A stretch of DNA of 64,000 bases from contig CAJHNH020006579.1 of NCBI GenBank assembly GCA_905116865.2, positions 186,001 through 250,000 on the forward strand, read 5' to 3'. The position numbers and the translations under genes are program-made. The first letter of the stretch is position 1; every line of letters begins with the position of its first letter. Shown in pieces: positions 44,155-55,249 of this stretch. The notes beneath the pieces were generated by a model. The model made no database searches and was not told the DNA's origin. It saw only the letters and a program-made list of their open reading frames with translations. This stretch comes from Candidula unifasciata. Taxonomy: Eukaryota; Mollusca; Gastropoda; Stylommatophora; Geomitridae.

Positions 44155-44346
44155 TTCCTCTCGTGAGCTTGAGGGTGTCTGTCATACTTTATTTAGCTGC
44201 TTCACTGCTGCTCTCTTTGCCTTCCACACCTGTTCTACTTCTAGAGTCCACCATGGGGGCTGTAGAAAATTAGTTCTGGCAGTTCTGTTGCATGCTGCCT
44301 GTCTGAGGCGTCCAAGTAGGTTGTTGGTCCACTTATACCGGAAGGT

Positions 44347-45042
44347 CTAGCATGCTCTCCCAACCTTAACCTTACTGAGTTTAGAAATGAAGACTGAACA
44401 TGGTAGGTGATCACTCCCATGGTCATTCAGGTCAGTCCATTTAATATCTAAAATCGACGACTGAGAGACAAATGTCAAGTCAATGGCTGTGTCTGCATCT
44501 CCAGACCTCATTGCCATTCTAGTCAGCCTCCCATCATTGATGCAAACCATATCGGAGTCAACCATGGCCTCTGCAAGAGCAATTCCCTGTCGGTTTTCTC
44601 CACTGCTGTTCCATTCTCTGTTCCTCACGTTGAAATCCCCACATATGAGTAACCTATCACCTGATAACTCCTCCAATTCCTTGAGCCAGCCCCATTGTTC
44701 ACTTCTGACAAAACAGTCTACTGTGGCATATATATTTATGAGGTTCCAACTTAAGCCACCAATCTCCACTTGTATCCCTTGAACCTTTCTTCCACTGTAT
44801 TTCAACTGGCTCAAGTCTAGCACCACATGCTTCACTCCCTCCTTCACCACCAGACCTTGTCCATGTCTCTCCTGTCCAACAGGGTTTATATAACTGACGT
44901 ACCCAGGGCAATGGTATCTGTCTGTATTTAGTTCCTGGAGCATGATGACATCAAAATCAAAAATCAACCTCTCCAGTACAGGACCTCTCTGCCTAGCACT
45001 CTGACAGTTCCAGTATCCTACGCTTACATGATTAAAGCCCAA
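44347..45042 (-). CDS. APE-type endonuclease of family B I-type LINE
   Basis: The 231-residue frame has VGYWNCQSARQRGPVLERLI (the N-terminal Asn), IMLQELNTDRYHCPGY (catalytic Glu in LQE), then LICGDFNVRNREWNS (GDFN). It ends WTDLNDHGSDHLPCSVFI (SDH). All expected catalytic blocks are visible. A frameshift at its end separates it from the RT. In the family this nuclease makes the first nick for target-primed reverse transcription. Confidence 0.85.
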   Translation of the reverse strand: MGFNHVSVGYWNCQSARQRGPVLERLIFDFDVIMLQELNTDRYHCPGYVSYINPVGQERHGQGLVVKEGVKHVVLDLSQLKYSGRKVQGIQVEIGGLSWNLINIYATVDCFVRSEQWGWLKELEELSGDRLLICGDFNVRNREWNSSGENRQGIALAEAMVDSDMVCINDGRLTRMAMRSGDADTAIDLTFVSQSSILDIKWTDLNDHGSDHLPCSVFISKLSKVKVGRAC

Positions 45043-45494
45043 TCTCTCCGCTTTTCGTCTTGTTCTCCTAGCACCTGCCCTCCTATTCCTATGCCTTCAT
45101 CTCTCCCCATTCCCTCGTCGTCTCCTCCTCACTCCCTCTTCACTAACTGCTGAATAATGTGTCAAGCTCAGAGCATGTGCCCTGTAGCTCCGGCGACGAT
45201 TCCTACAAGAATTTTAAATATTTGAAGGATTGATAGTTTGATACAATTCTTCTTTCTGTGCAATAATCTTGATTTCAGTTTTCAGTAAAAGGCAACCATT
45301 AATTGGAATTTTGGCATACTTATATTTGTTAATTAAAAAAAAAAATTTTGAGTATAAATTGTTGATGTAATAAATAATACTAATCATTTCACATCTCTTT
45401 TTAATCTTTGCTAAGTTTGATTAGTTTTTGTTATGGATTTCAGGATGTTGCAAAAACATAGTGTTCAGTGAACAAAATGTTTATCTTATTTTAG

Positions 45495-45553
45495 ATGAGC
45501 CAGTCCTCATGATGCAGAGAGATGTGTTTTTTAGTAAAGAGCGGGAACAACAG
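45495..45553 (+). CDS. FRMD8: FRMD8 orthologue, exon 4
   Basis: The acceptor CTTATTTTAG ends at 45494. The phase-1 A of exon 3 plus AT gives Asn, then EPVLMMQRDVFFSKEREQQ, ending in phase 0 at donor GTGACA. It corresponds to human DEPFLQFRRNVFFPKRRELQ, the start of FERM lobe F2, almost without gaps. This is the most diagnostic exon for the family. Confidence 0.9.
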
Positions 45554-45924
45554 GTGACAAAACCTCTTTTCACATTGTAGATATTTAGATGTAGGGCAAT
45601 AGGCCTAAATAACAAATCATCATCATGTGCCCTGCTAATAAACATAGGTAGTCATGGTTCACAACCCCACTCCATCACCAGAATAGTATATCAGATCAAA
45701 GCTCCTGATACATACATGTGGCCTCGCCATCCAGGCATTTATCTTCTTACCTCTCTTCCTCTTTTTTCCATTATTCTTGCCAGTTGTCACCAAAATCTAT
45801 TCCTTCTCATAACAGTCCAAAAAATATTGGATGTCTGCATCTAGTGTCATGGTTCTCTTTGAACAATCACATTGTCAAGTCGGACTTAACCAGAAGTGAA
45901 AATGCGTGATAATGTGTTGACCAG

Positions 45925-46470
45925 AACCAACGTTATGATGTTTCTCGGGGTGAGGTTTGACCATGTGATAACAAAAGCATGCAAAGGTCTATCTGCAGTG
46001 AGGATTATGGCTGCTTGAAATATCGAGCAAAGACTACTAATACTTCTATTCTATGGTCTGGTCCCTTCCCCCATTGAATACGGTCATCCTCACTGTCAGT
46101 GCTACCCAGATTGAACGACTTGAAAAGGTGCAAAATGAAGTAATGCGTATTATTTTGGGATGTACAAAAAACACATCCTGTGGAGCAATGAGGTATCTAC
46201 TTGACTTTCCAACTATGAACCAAAGGTTTAGGATCTGGAGGGCTCGGGCATACCTTAAAATATGTGCTGATAAGAAACACCCACTGCATCAAGCGCTTTT
46301 TAGTGAAAAGGGCGACAGACTGAAGAGGGAGAAATCATGGCTAGGTCAGGTAGAAGATGTTATTAGGCAAATATGCAGCCTAACCGACATCATACCTGGT
46401 GCAGAATGGATACCTGTGCCTCAGGCATTTATTTGTACATTTTCCTGTATTGCCACACTCAACAGGTGAT
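45925..46470 (+). pseudogene. I-type LINE family B connection-region fragment
   Basis: Broken frames match 42903-42500: KACKGLSAVRIMAA, then IERLEKVQNEVMRIILGCTK and RYLLDFPTMNQR. It lies opposite to the 42-45 kb copy, in FRMD8 intron 4. Confidence 0.7.
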
Positions 46471-46498
46471 GCATAGAAGAGAATCCTGTTGCTGTTAA

Positions 46499-46568
46499 TT
46501 AGGGCTGTACCGAATAGTGATATCGGGACAAAATATTCGGCCGAATACGAATACGAATAGTGTATGAA
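46499..46568 (+). mobile_element. Left end of a TAGGGCTGTACC hAT-type MITE
   Basis: TTAGGGCTGTACCGAATAGT, with several GAATA/TATTCG motifs following, matches the left arm of 60356-61126. The right end is missing here. Confidence 0.6.
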
Positions 46569-46604
46569 ATATATGAACTTTTACTTCACCTAAAGTAGCA
46601 CAGA

Positions 46605-46850
46605 ATAGTCATCTTCTTCTTTAGTATTCTGAGCCCTTGAGGTTTACTGCTGCAGATATCACTCGTCTCCATTCATCTCTCTGGCTGGCCTTCTCTGCAC
46701 AATTTGTGACACCATTTGTTTGCAGGTCTGGCTGGACATTATCTCTGGAACTTCTTTTTTTTTTGTCTACCTCGTGGTCTAAGCCCATCCTCTCTGTTTT
46801 TACTTCTCTGTCATCTGACATTCTTTCAATTTGCCCCATATATAATTTTT
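46605..46850 (-). mobile_element. LINE family X 3'-tail fragment
   Basis: The minus strand ends RMSDDREVKTERM-like, then DNVQPDLQTNGVTNCAEKAS and RDEWRRVISAAVNLK, with the same terminal CTAAAGAAGAAG tail as 13048. Confidence 0.65.
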
Positions 46851-46854
46851 TTAT

Positions 46855-47375
46855 GTTTTTTTATTTTTGTGGGGGTCTAAAGTTGTATCCTTTTTTGGGG
46901 ATAGTGAATGCATGTATACAATTTTTTTCAGTGAAACTTCAAACACTAGCATCAGATGGCATGACGTAAACAAAACAGCCATTTTGGGAAAGACCCATGC
47001 TTTATGCATTCGTAATATATTTGTCGACAAGGAAATCTCTAATAGAGACCACTGAGATGAGGCCATATAATATGGCTAATGCAAAATCAGTATAGTCAAT
47101 ACTTTCTTAATTGTGAATTTAGCCGGCAAAGTTAGACTGTGGTTTCATATATAAAAATCTGAAAAGCAGCCCTCACAATGATGTATAATATATCCTATTA
47201 CAATGTTTGGAAATAGTTGTTACTATGTGTCAGACATTGCTATTTTTAGTTAATAATTTTCTTTTACAAATATTCATGGGGTGGGGTCTTTTATAGCTGT
47301 TGCCATTTGTCACATACTGCTCAGGTCATGTGATTAGGTAAAGATTTTTCCTGATAAACCAACAGCACTCTGAAA
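46855..47375. other. FRMD8 intron 4, unassigned
   Basis: AT-rich; nothing recognised. Confidence 0.4.
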
Positions 47376-47379
47376 TAGT

Positions 47380-49290
47380 TATAAATGTTGGGATGTCGGC
47401 TCGCAATGGTCTAGGTGGAATTCTGCTGCTCAAATACACATCCAATCTATTTCAGGGGTGAGGCGATACAAGTTCTGGCACTACAGAATATAAACTCCTA
47501 GGCACAACTTGGCCTGACTTCCTCACTACTTCAGTTAAGCCCCCAGATTAGATAGTAGCCTATCCTAGTCAAGATAACAATGTTAAAAAGATAGTATATC
47601 AATACTGCACACACTCCAGGCAACTAGGAACAGTGAAGGATCGACACTAAAAGTTCAACCAATACATAGATAAGGCAAAAGAATTCAATCATATCAATGA
47701 CACTGAGGAGACAAAGACAATTTATATATGACTAGAACAAGGGTTGCTCCCAATAGCGACCAAGGTCATCCTTGCAATGTTGTAGAATCATGGCACAGTG
47801 GAATAGACACTTCGGGTTAAGAGTAACCACACCCTCTGGAATATACTCATCTGTATCCAAGACTGGTCCACTGTAGCACATCACTTCTCCGTCTTGGATA
47901 GTTGGCATCAATGTACTGTTCAATTCCTCTACACATGAACTGCTACTTAATGTTTCTAACACAGAATTGTCTCAGGTACACTTTGAAATTAGGGTCACAA
48001 ATAAAGTAGACCAAAAAGGGCAGGCAACCCCTGGCTTCACCATATTGTTCCCTGGGGTGGAACTCTCCCACTGGCACTGTTAGTCACTACCTGGCCATTG
48101 GAACAGACATGTCGGCAGGCCCCATGGTAGTATCTTCTGGCAACATCTTGTACGGAATACTGACGATGATATGTGGTGATTGTCAACCTGGCCTACATTG
48201 AACTTATATTCCTGTGACAGAAGGAAAAACCAGAATTAGCAATCATCTCACACCTCATATGCCAATTTCCTACTCTACCTATATTCTCACAACAAAGCTC
48301 AGAGGTCTGTACTAGAGATTTATGACTGCAGGAGTCTTGTACAACACCATTGTGTCCATGTCAGCAGAGATAGTAGGAAGCAAAGTTCCGACAGGAAAGC
48401 AAAGCATGACAACCTTTCTACACTCACGCACGTATCTCCCCAATACAAGATATAGCTGGATATATATATCCCTGAAGAGGTGTTGACACACACATGGACA
48501 GATACCCCCCTTCCTTGGTCAGGTTTGTTTACATTTTCCTAACCACAGCGGCCATGCTGTGACGTCAGACCTGTACTGAATTTAGCTGGAGTTCTAGCCT
48601 GCTCTGATCTAGATATCTCCTAGCTCAAACCTTGCAACTACATTTCACAAATGTGACAGGCTGTGGAACGGTGTGGTATGTCGGTTAAGGCTCTCTGGAC
48701 TTATGGTAGGAATATCATAGGAGAATACCTTTGGCTTTTAAAGGGGATGTATAGTTTGGGCAGGCACTTACAATATGAATATAATGACGCCATGGTTGTG
48801 TAACTCCAAAGCCAAGTCTAACTTGCGTTCAGCAGTGGGTTTTACATACATGGTACTTGCAAACTTTTTATAGACTTACCCAAGCTCAGGATTCCTCCAG
48901 GAAACATAACTGTTCCTTAGATTTTGACAGAATTAAGCACAAAGGCAAAACACGTCTGCTTTCTCTGGAAGCTAGATCGAGAATAGTTCTGACACAAACA
49001 TCTCTTTTTGAAGAACTCGGGGGAAGAAGTAATATGCCTCTAGGCGGTGCTCTGCCCCATCGGAATGTGAGCAACATCACCAAGAATCTCTAACCCCCAA
49101 ACTAAGTTTGAAAATGGAGTTCTACTAAGAGACCTAGAACATTCAGAAATACATATTATGCCATAAAGAGGTGTAAATATATAAGAGGGACTATATACCT
49201 ACACAAGCGTGTTCACTTTTGAACCTGACCTAATTTACATAGAGATGGCAGGGTCTAGAATAGTCCAAGACAAAGGGGTGGCTTGGACCG
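47380..49290. other. ~1.9 kb block of different base composition, possible unclassified element
   Basis: The block is visibly richer in G and C than its flanks. It holds short minus- and plus-strand frames (47732-47962, 48857-49093) with no recognised domain. It starts near TGTTGGGATGTCGGCTCGC and ends near GTTATGTGACA, which could be LTR-like TG...CA limits. No matching flank duplication was found. Confidence 0.3.
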
Positions 49291-49494
49291 TTATGTGACA
49301 CCATTTTTATATGTTCATTAAGTTACATCACATGGCATCAGCACATAAATATGACCTAAAGGTTTGTTTTTTGGGGACAGATAATGCAGTATACAGGTTG
49401 TCAAATTCACTGGATGATGATCATTAACCTATCAATAATTCTTTTAAAAAATAATCAACTGGCTGTCATGTCTATATTTTAATTATGTATTATT

Positions 49495-49610
49495 ATGTAT
49501 TGAGGTGGGAGAGCTGGCTGAGGCCGAGTTTCTTTCAGGCAGACCGTGATGAGAGTGATGTTCTGCAAAGGACCTGCTACATGATGATGATGATGATTTA
49601 TATTATATAT
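49495..49610 (+). mobile_element. LINE 3' terminus with (ATG)n tail
   Basis: GGACCTGCTACATGATGATG and the repeat after it end like RTE-type LINEs with trinucleotide tails. Only the last ~100 bp is present. Confidence 0.4.
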
Positions 49611-49692
49611 ATCTATTAACAAAATTATAATCTATTCAGTTATGTCTCAGTGTGCCAGTTGCAGTGATACATGATTGCTCAGTGCCTTATTT

Positions 49693-49880
49693 TGTCACCA
49701 TGGTGTAGCGACTAGACGCTCGCCTCTGGATCGGAAGTTTGTGTGTAGCCACACACTCAGGGTAGTTAGCATTCTTTGAACATTTTCTTCAGGTGTGCAT
49801 AAATGTTAGGAAATGATTAGGCAGACTGGGTTGTTCAGCACCAGTTGGTGGTAAAATTATAGCGTGCTATCAAGACTATA
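49693..49880 (+). repeat. tRNA-derived SINE, family S1 (third copy)
   Basis: The head ACCATGGTGTAGCGACTAGA then CGCTCGCCTCTGGATCGGAA has an A-box-like TAGCGACTAGACG. The B-box region is damaged. In FRMD8 intron 4. Confidence 0.55.
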
Positions 49881-49884
49881 TAAA

Positions 49885-50500
49885 AGTAAAACTCTATTCT
49901 CCTATGTTATGTAACCAGAAAGATCATGTGATCAGTTTGAAGTTACCATGGTACTCATGTCACTGAATTTGATTTTAAATTTTGGCGGATAGATGTACGC
50001 AACTAGACAATGCGCTTTACGCATTTCAGCAAGAAAAGTATTCATTATATGTTTATTTAACTCTGTTGTAATGCACCTGACGAGATATAGCGAAAATATG
50101 ACAGGCAGTAAATTATGCAATGAAGTGTTTGTGTCCATATTATTTAAATTTAAAATGGGAAAACATTGTTTTGAATTATCAGTGGCATCCTCCTCAAGTA
50201 AGTTGGTTATATCATGACCACCAGTTGCAATCATTAGCATTTTTCTAAAGATCTCACAGTGCACTCATTGTGTAATGATAATAAATAAGGGGACTATGCA
50301 ATCTCTGTTTGGTACCTTCCTTTATCACTCAGATGTTCCTAAATGTCTATGACTGTATTGTAAAAAAAAAATATGAATGTATAACACTCCCACTCAGAGA
50401 AACAGTCATTTGATTTGAAAAAAAATTATTAGGCTGTCTTTTATGTATATCTACTTTAATTTTCATCTGACTTCAGCCTAATAGGTTATTATTTTGTCAT
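49885..50500. other. FRMD8 intron 4, last part, unassigned
   Basis: Two overlapping incidental frames (49932-50264) without a recognised domain. Confidence 0.4.
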
Positions 50501-50507
50501 GCAATAG

Positions 50508-50674
50508 ATTGAAAATGAGCAAATCCTGAGTTTGTTATATCATGAGGCTGTGTATAAAGTAATTCAAGGTCGCTATATTCTTCATGAAGAGGACTACAAT
50601 TACTTGGCTGGCATTCAGGCTGTAATTCAACTTGGCCCATTTAACTCAGCTCGATCCAATCTTGCTGAATATAG
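50508..50674 (+). CDS. FRMD8: FRMD8 orthologue, exon 5 (FERM F2 lobe)
   Basis: The acceptor TTTTGTCATGCAATAG ends at 50507. In phase 0: IENEQILSLLYHEAVYKVIQ, then GRYILHEEDYNYLAGIQAVI and QLGPFNSARSNLAEY. It ends AG in phase 2 at GTAATA. It aligns with human IHDEEVLRLLYEEAKGNVLA...VQLGPY, the acyl-CoA-binding-like helical lobe F2. The DY.YLAGIQAVIQLGP helix is shared by FERM proteins in general. Confidence 0.9.
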
Positions 50675-50764
50675 GTAATAATAATTTTATTTAATTAATA
50701 TGAAATACCAGTAATTGTAATCATCCTCATCATCATAAACCACTTCTGCTGTTAAGTGTCATGG

Positions 50765-51961
50765 GGAGGAATAATTTGCGATTCAGTGCATGTTGGCTGC
50801 CACTGGCTATTGTCATGCTGTGAAGGCGTAGAGTTTCTTCAATGTTGTCGATCCATATCTGCGGCCGTCCTCTTGCTCTTGTAGCTGATCTTCAGAGATG
50901 TAGTGCTTGTGATGGTATTTGATCTTGATGCATTCTAATGAGATGGCCAAACCACTTGATCTGCTGTTTCTCGATGAATCTAGTACAAGATTTCGTTCCC
51001 TCAATTTGTCTCGATCTCGGATGGTTAGGTTGACTGCTTTTCTCAGGCACCTCATCTCGCAGGTGGTGATTTAGCGTATATTGGCTTTAGTTTGTGTCCA
51101 TGTTTGGCACTGGTAGCCTATGTTGGCATGAGTATGCTGTTAATAATCTGTCTCTTTGCACTCATAGTTATGCTTGGATGTCTTAATAATGGTGACAGTT
51201 TGTATATAAGTGCACTTGCTTTCTGACATTTGGTTTCTATTTCTCATCAATTCTACCATCTTCTGTGATCATACTTCCTAGATATTTAGACTCCTTAACT
51301 TGATTCAGAGTGAACCATTCAACTCTATGTGTAGTGGGGCAGGGGTTCTACTAACTTGCATTGTTTCGGTTTTGTTTGCATTGATCTTCATGTTGTATTT
51401 ACTGCATGATGAGTTTAACCTGTTAATGTGGTCTTGCAGTCTATCTACTTCAGGGTAGAACAAGCACTGGTCGTCAGCAAATAGTAGTTCATTTAATGTT
51501 GGTGAATGGATAACTTCTCCTGATGTGTGTACTTCCTCATGATTATAAAGATCTAAGCTGACTGTATCAGAACTAGCTTCTTTAGATATTCTGTCTATAT
51601 AAATGTTAAATAAAAGTGGGGAGAGCACACATCCCTGTCTCACACCTGTGTTGACTATGAACATATCTGATATGCCATCTTGTGTTCTTATTGCACTTTG
51701 GCTTGTGTGGTACATGGCTATGATATTCTCTAGTAACTGTCCTTGTACCTTGTAGTTCTCAAGAACAGACCACAGTTTCTTTCTATTCATTCTATCAAAA
51801 GCCTTTTCCTGATCTACAAACACAATATTCTGTTTGGTATTATACTCAGTGGCTTTCTCACACACTTGCCTCAGAGTGAATAGTGCATCCTCTGAAACCA
51901 AATTGTGATAATGACTAAAATAATTTTTTGTGTTAATATTCAGTAAAAACACTTTCACCAT
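50765..51961 (-). mobile_element. LINE family Y, RT and C-terminus (5'-truncated)
   Basis: From 51961 to 51305 an open RT frame reads ATEYNTKQNIVFVDQEKAFD (motif A), RQGCVLSPLLFNIYIDRISK (motif B) and LNELLFADDQCLFYPEVDRL (motif C FADD). Then MKINANKTETMQVSR follows. The C-terminal part is in other frames (51055-50813, RDRDKLRERNLVLD, then IKYHHKHYISEDQLQEQEDG). It ends at ~50765. In FRMD8 intron 5, opposite to the gene. Pattern close to RTE-type LINEs. Confidence 0.8.
51305..51961 (-). CDS. Reverse transcriptase fragment of LINE family Y
   Basis: The 218-residue open frame carries the three RT palm motifs: VDQEKAFDR (A), GVRQGCVLSPLLF (B), LLFADDQCLF (C). Catalytic Asp residues are intact. 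The N-terminal finger region is missing because the element is cut at its 5' side by a C/T-rich tract (51960-52140). Not functional alone. Confidence 0.75.
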   Translation of the reverse strand: MVKVFLLNINTKNYFSHYHNLVSEDALFTLRQVCEKATEYNTKQNIVFVDQEKAFDRMNRKKLWSVLENYKVQGQLLENIIAMYHTSQSAIRTQDGISDMFIVNTGVRQGCVLSPLLFNIYIDRISKEASSDTVSLDLYNHEEVHTSGEVIHSPTLNELLFADDQCLFYPEVDRLQDHINRLNSSCSKYNMKINANKTETMQVSRTPAPLHIELNGSL

Positions 51962-52140
51962 CTTCTTTACCTCCTCCCAATTTCCTCCTCTTCATTTTCT
52001 CCCACCCAAACATTCCTCTGCTTCTTACTCCTCCTCTTCTTCTCCTCTTCTCCAACCTCTCCTCCTCTTCTACTTTATCTTTTCTTCTTTTTCTCCTCCT
52101 CCTCTACTTCTTCTTCTTCCTCCTATTCTTCACACCTTTG
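51960..52140. repeat. Imperfect (TTCC/TCC)n pyrimidine tract
   Basis: About 180 bp almost wholly C and T on the + strand, at the 5' border of the family Y LINE. Confidence 0.8.
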
Positions 52141-52204
52141 TTGTTATAGCAGCTGCTGCGATGGCTCTGTGTTGAGGGGCAGATAAAGTGTATGAGGTTT
52201 CGTA

Positions 52205-52770
52205 GCTACGGCGAATTGACGTCGCCTAGTGCAGCAAAGCCTTGCAAATGATATCATGTCTAGTTTGAGAAGGGAGATGGAGGCAGTCTCTGCTGCCTTC
52301 CGCTGGCTCGAGAATCAGCTGTACACACAGAGCATGTTGAGAAAGGTAAAAACAGGCATGCTTTGTGCAGAGTGGCAAGCATCACTTCAGAGGTCCTGGG
52401 TAATTAGCATCCTTTGGATATTTTCTCTTACCGGTGTGTTGGGAAATGAGTAGGCAAACAGACTGGCTGGCTCTGTACCTCTTGGTAGTGAATTGATGTA
52501 TAACGAGTTAGATATTGTGAGGGCCCTTGGGGAGCGAGTGAACAGTACAGAGGCGCAGATAGATCATTACGGTCCTAGGAAAATTGCGCTGCGAGGAGCT
52601 GCCCGGGGATCTGGCTGACGCTCAACACTCAGTTGAAGGATAAGACGGATATACAATCAGACAGTTACTGGTACCATCGAAATTGGAACTCTTCGCTTGC
52701 TGCTGAAGATGAGGACTGAGCACTTATGGGAGTGTCCCTAGTGCTGTTATGTCTATTCTAATTCAGCATT
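52205..52770 (+). pseudogene. I-type LINE family B RNase H and C-terminus
   Basis: The + strand gives MSSLRREMEAVSAAFRWLEN, then SMLRKVKTGMLCAEWQASLQ and GVLGNE.ADRLAGSVPLGSE. The C-terminal LLKMRTEHLWECP-like end follows. This shows what the 42-45 kb copy has lost. Frameshifts present. Confidence 0.7.
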
Positions 52771-52774
52771 CAAC

Positions 52775-54075
52775 ATTCAGCAGCTGCTGCTTCTTCATAT
52801 TTTATTTATAGTTTTTTCCCTCTGCTGTCACTTTCAGGGCAGGTTAGGAATAGCTTTCTGGGTAAAGGCCCTTAATATATACAATGTATGTAGTCGTGTT
52901 AATGAATTCTGTTTTTCTGATAATCCACTGCTTGTGAATTCTTGCACTGTTTCTGCTTGTGAAATGTATCTACTCTGCTTTGAAAGCTATCTACTCTGCT
53001 TTTTAAGAGCAGTTTTGTTACATGACCAAATCTATTTAGGTCTTCTTATTGACATTATATCAACTTTTTGCTGCTGATAATTTATGACTCTTTTTCTTCT
53101 TGTCACATTAAGTATCCCTCCATTATAAAACTCTGTAAGAATACAACTAATGTATTTAAATCATGTTTATTGTACAGAAACATACAATTATAGTTACCTT
53201 TGCCTACCACACACTTTTGTCTACATTAGTACAGCTGGATCCCATTCTTTGAAACATCTGTAGAGAGACTTGATGTAGAAGATGCGGCTTATTTCCATCT
53301 TCCTGTCCCATATAATTGCAAAATCATTCTTGAATTGGCATGACACACATTTCATAATGCTGGGTTGACCCTAGCGCTGTACTGAGCATTGAACCTAGTC
53401 CGCAGTGTTGACAGGCAGTTGTACTAATAAATGTGCCACAATGACTGCTCTGAAAGTAAGACTTCATTACCGGTATGTACTATCATGGGTAATACCTATT
53501 TTTCCTTGCAATAAATGGAGTGCATTCCAAAAATAAGAACATTTTTTTCATATTTGAAAGCTTTTATGAATGAATTTGTTTGACTATAAATATTAGTTTA
53601 AATAAACAAGTGCATTTTAAATCATAATTTAACTTATTCACTTTCATAACATCCTTTTTCTTGTATTAAAATAAATGAAATAATTTATAAGAATACTGAT
53701 AATTGATTTTTTTTCCAACTTACTGAAAAACATATTTGAATATTTTTGGTTTAAAAATTGTTTACATAGTAAGCAGCCTGCTATTGCAGTTAAGATCACT
53801 TAATGTATCTGACCTGTGTGTACACTTGCTTTTGTTTTAGCATTCAAACATCATCATCAAACCAAGTGCAGATTAATATTTAAGACACTAAATAAATATT
53901 CTTAATGTTGTTGCCACTTGAAATAGACAAAGTAGCTGAAATTAGACAAAACTGCAATTAATTATTCTTGACAGTGGTGACACGCCCGTACTATTTAGAA
54001 ATAGCTTTTATAGATGAATAAATTAATTCAGGTTTTTCTGAAATCATTTTCTGATACACAGCCATTTCTTTCTTA
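52775..54075. other. FRMD8 intron 5, unassigned AT-rich part
   Basis: No recognised element; intron sequence up to the acceptor at 54081. Confidence 0.5.
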
Positions 54076-54081
54076 TTGCAG

Positions 54082-54285
54082 ATCAAATCTTGTCAAGTTC
54101 TACCCAGATCACATGTATGCCCAGAGCCGCTTCAAATTTCTGAAGCATAACAACTTGAATCAGATATCATGTGAGGAGTCATTTATGGAAGCACATAAAC
54201 GATACAGTGAAGAATTCTGTGATAAAACAACTAAAGATCTGTACCGAAAGTATCTGGCAGTGCTGTGGACATATCCATTTTATGG
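54082..54285 (+). CDS. FRMD8: FRMD8 orthologue, exon 6 (end of F2 lobe)
   Basis: The acceptor CTTTCTTATTGCAG ends at 54081. AG + A gives Arg, then SNLVKFYPDHMYAQSRFKFL, CEESFMEAHKRYSEEFCDKT and DLYRKYLAVLWTYPFYG. It ends in phase 2 (GG) at GTAAGA. It matches human LREKLDSFLPAHL... and YRAYLLKCHELPFYG. The PFYG turn ends lobe F2, and the next residues should begin the PH-like F3 lobe (human continues CAFFHGEV). I found no such exon before 64000, so the gene continues to the right. Exons 1-6 total 761 nt, about 254 residues of an expected 450 or so. Confidence 0.9.
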
Positions 54286-54484
54286 GTAAGAGTTAACTTT
54301 TTCTGTGATAGATTATTGCTCTGTATTTGTTGGTGTTACTTTTTGCTGATGCTCATTGTTCACATGGACTGAAAGACTGAACTTTCATATACAAACCTTG
54401 TAAATGGTGCTCCGCTCATGCCGAAGGGAAAATAAAGTATTGATTGAACAACATTTGAAGATGTTAGGTTGGGGCTGCAGGCAT

Positions 54485-54700
54485 CTTGTTCATACAATGG
54501 GAATTTCTTTGTGACTTCTGGCTGATATTCAATGCTCCAGAGAAAAGGGGAGGCAGATGTACAGTCAGACTTACTAGTAGCAGTGGAATTGGCACTCTAT
54601 GTTTGCTGCTTAAGATGGAAATTGAGCACTTATGGGAATACCTTGAGTACTGTGAATTTGATTCTTATTTCAACATTCTCTATGACTACTGAATTTTTGG
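54485..54700 (+). pseudogene. I-type LINE family B tail fragment
   Basis: SDLLVAVELALYVCCLRWKL and the following sequence match the family C-terminus in broken frame (compare 52670-52760). Inside the intron after FRMD8 exon 6. Confidence 0.5.
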
Positions 54701-54704
54701 CTTT

Positions 54705-55214
54705 GTCAGTTCCCCATTCAGTTTTAGAGACAGCAAATATGTTTAAGGATTTGGTGGGGTTAGCATTCCACTTATAGGCAGTCATGTTCCAGGTTTCATT
54801 ACTAAATTCTGTGTTTGATTGACCATATCACATTCTGCACCTTGAACTTATAATACCATGGTTCTGTATATCCATTGAGTTATTTCATGACAGTTTTGGA
54901 TGTCAATAGATGTCTAATGGTAAATACAATGTAGAAGTTAATAAAAGTTCAAGCCAAGCCGAGAGGATCAACATTATTGCACTGGGTTTTATACAATATG
55001 GCTTTGTTTCTCTCCGTGAAAGATGGAAGTTTGGAAGGGCCGAATGTAAGACAGGCCTGTGTGCCTAATTTGTAACCCTTCGAAAATGAAGTTCGTTCGT
55101 TCGTTTGTTCGTTCCTCAAAAGGCAAACTTCCTGCTGAGAACTTCACACAGAGAACAAACTTCATAGCTTCATTTACTATTCACGGGGATCTTTGTTGAA
55201 ATATAATTCATGAG

Positions 55215-55249
<35 letters not shown>

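Larger units (their letters stand above)
42375..45204 (-). mobile_element. I-type LINE family B, 2.8 kb, 10-bp target duplication
   Basis: Flanked by ACAAGAATTT (42365-42374 and 45205-45214). The 3' end has the family tail (GATTT)n at 42375-42390. 5' to 3' on the minus strand: a remnant of ORF1 (rich in Arg), endonuclease (45042-44347), RT (44154-42949), the region after the RT (42903-42490), then a jump straight to the last ~30 residues. The RNase H domain is deleted. Few disruptions otherwise, so it is one of the younger LINE copies here. It lies in FRMD8 intron 3, opposite to the gene. Confidence 0.9.

Noticed and set aside
43022..44350. Plus-strand frames of 90-138 residues opposite the family B LINE
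   Set aside because: They are antisense shadows of the RT and endonuclease frames.
49932..50264. Overlapping frames on both strands
   Set aside because: No recognised motif, no splice support and ordinary intron composition.
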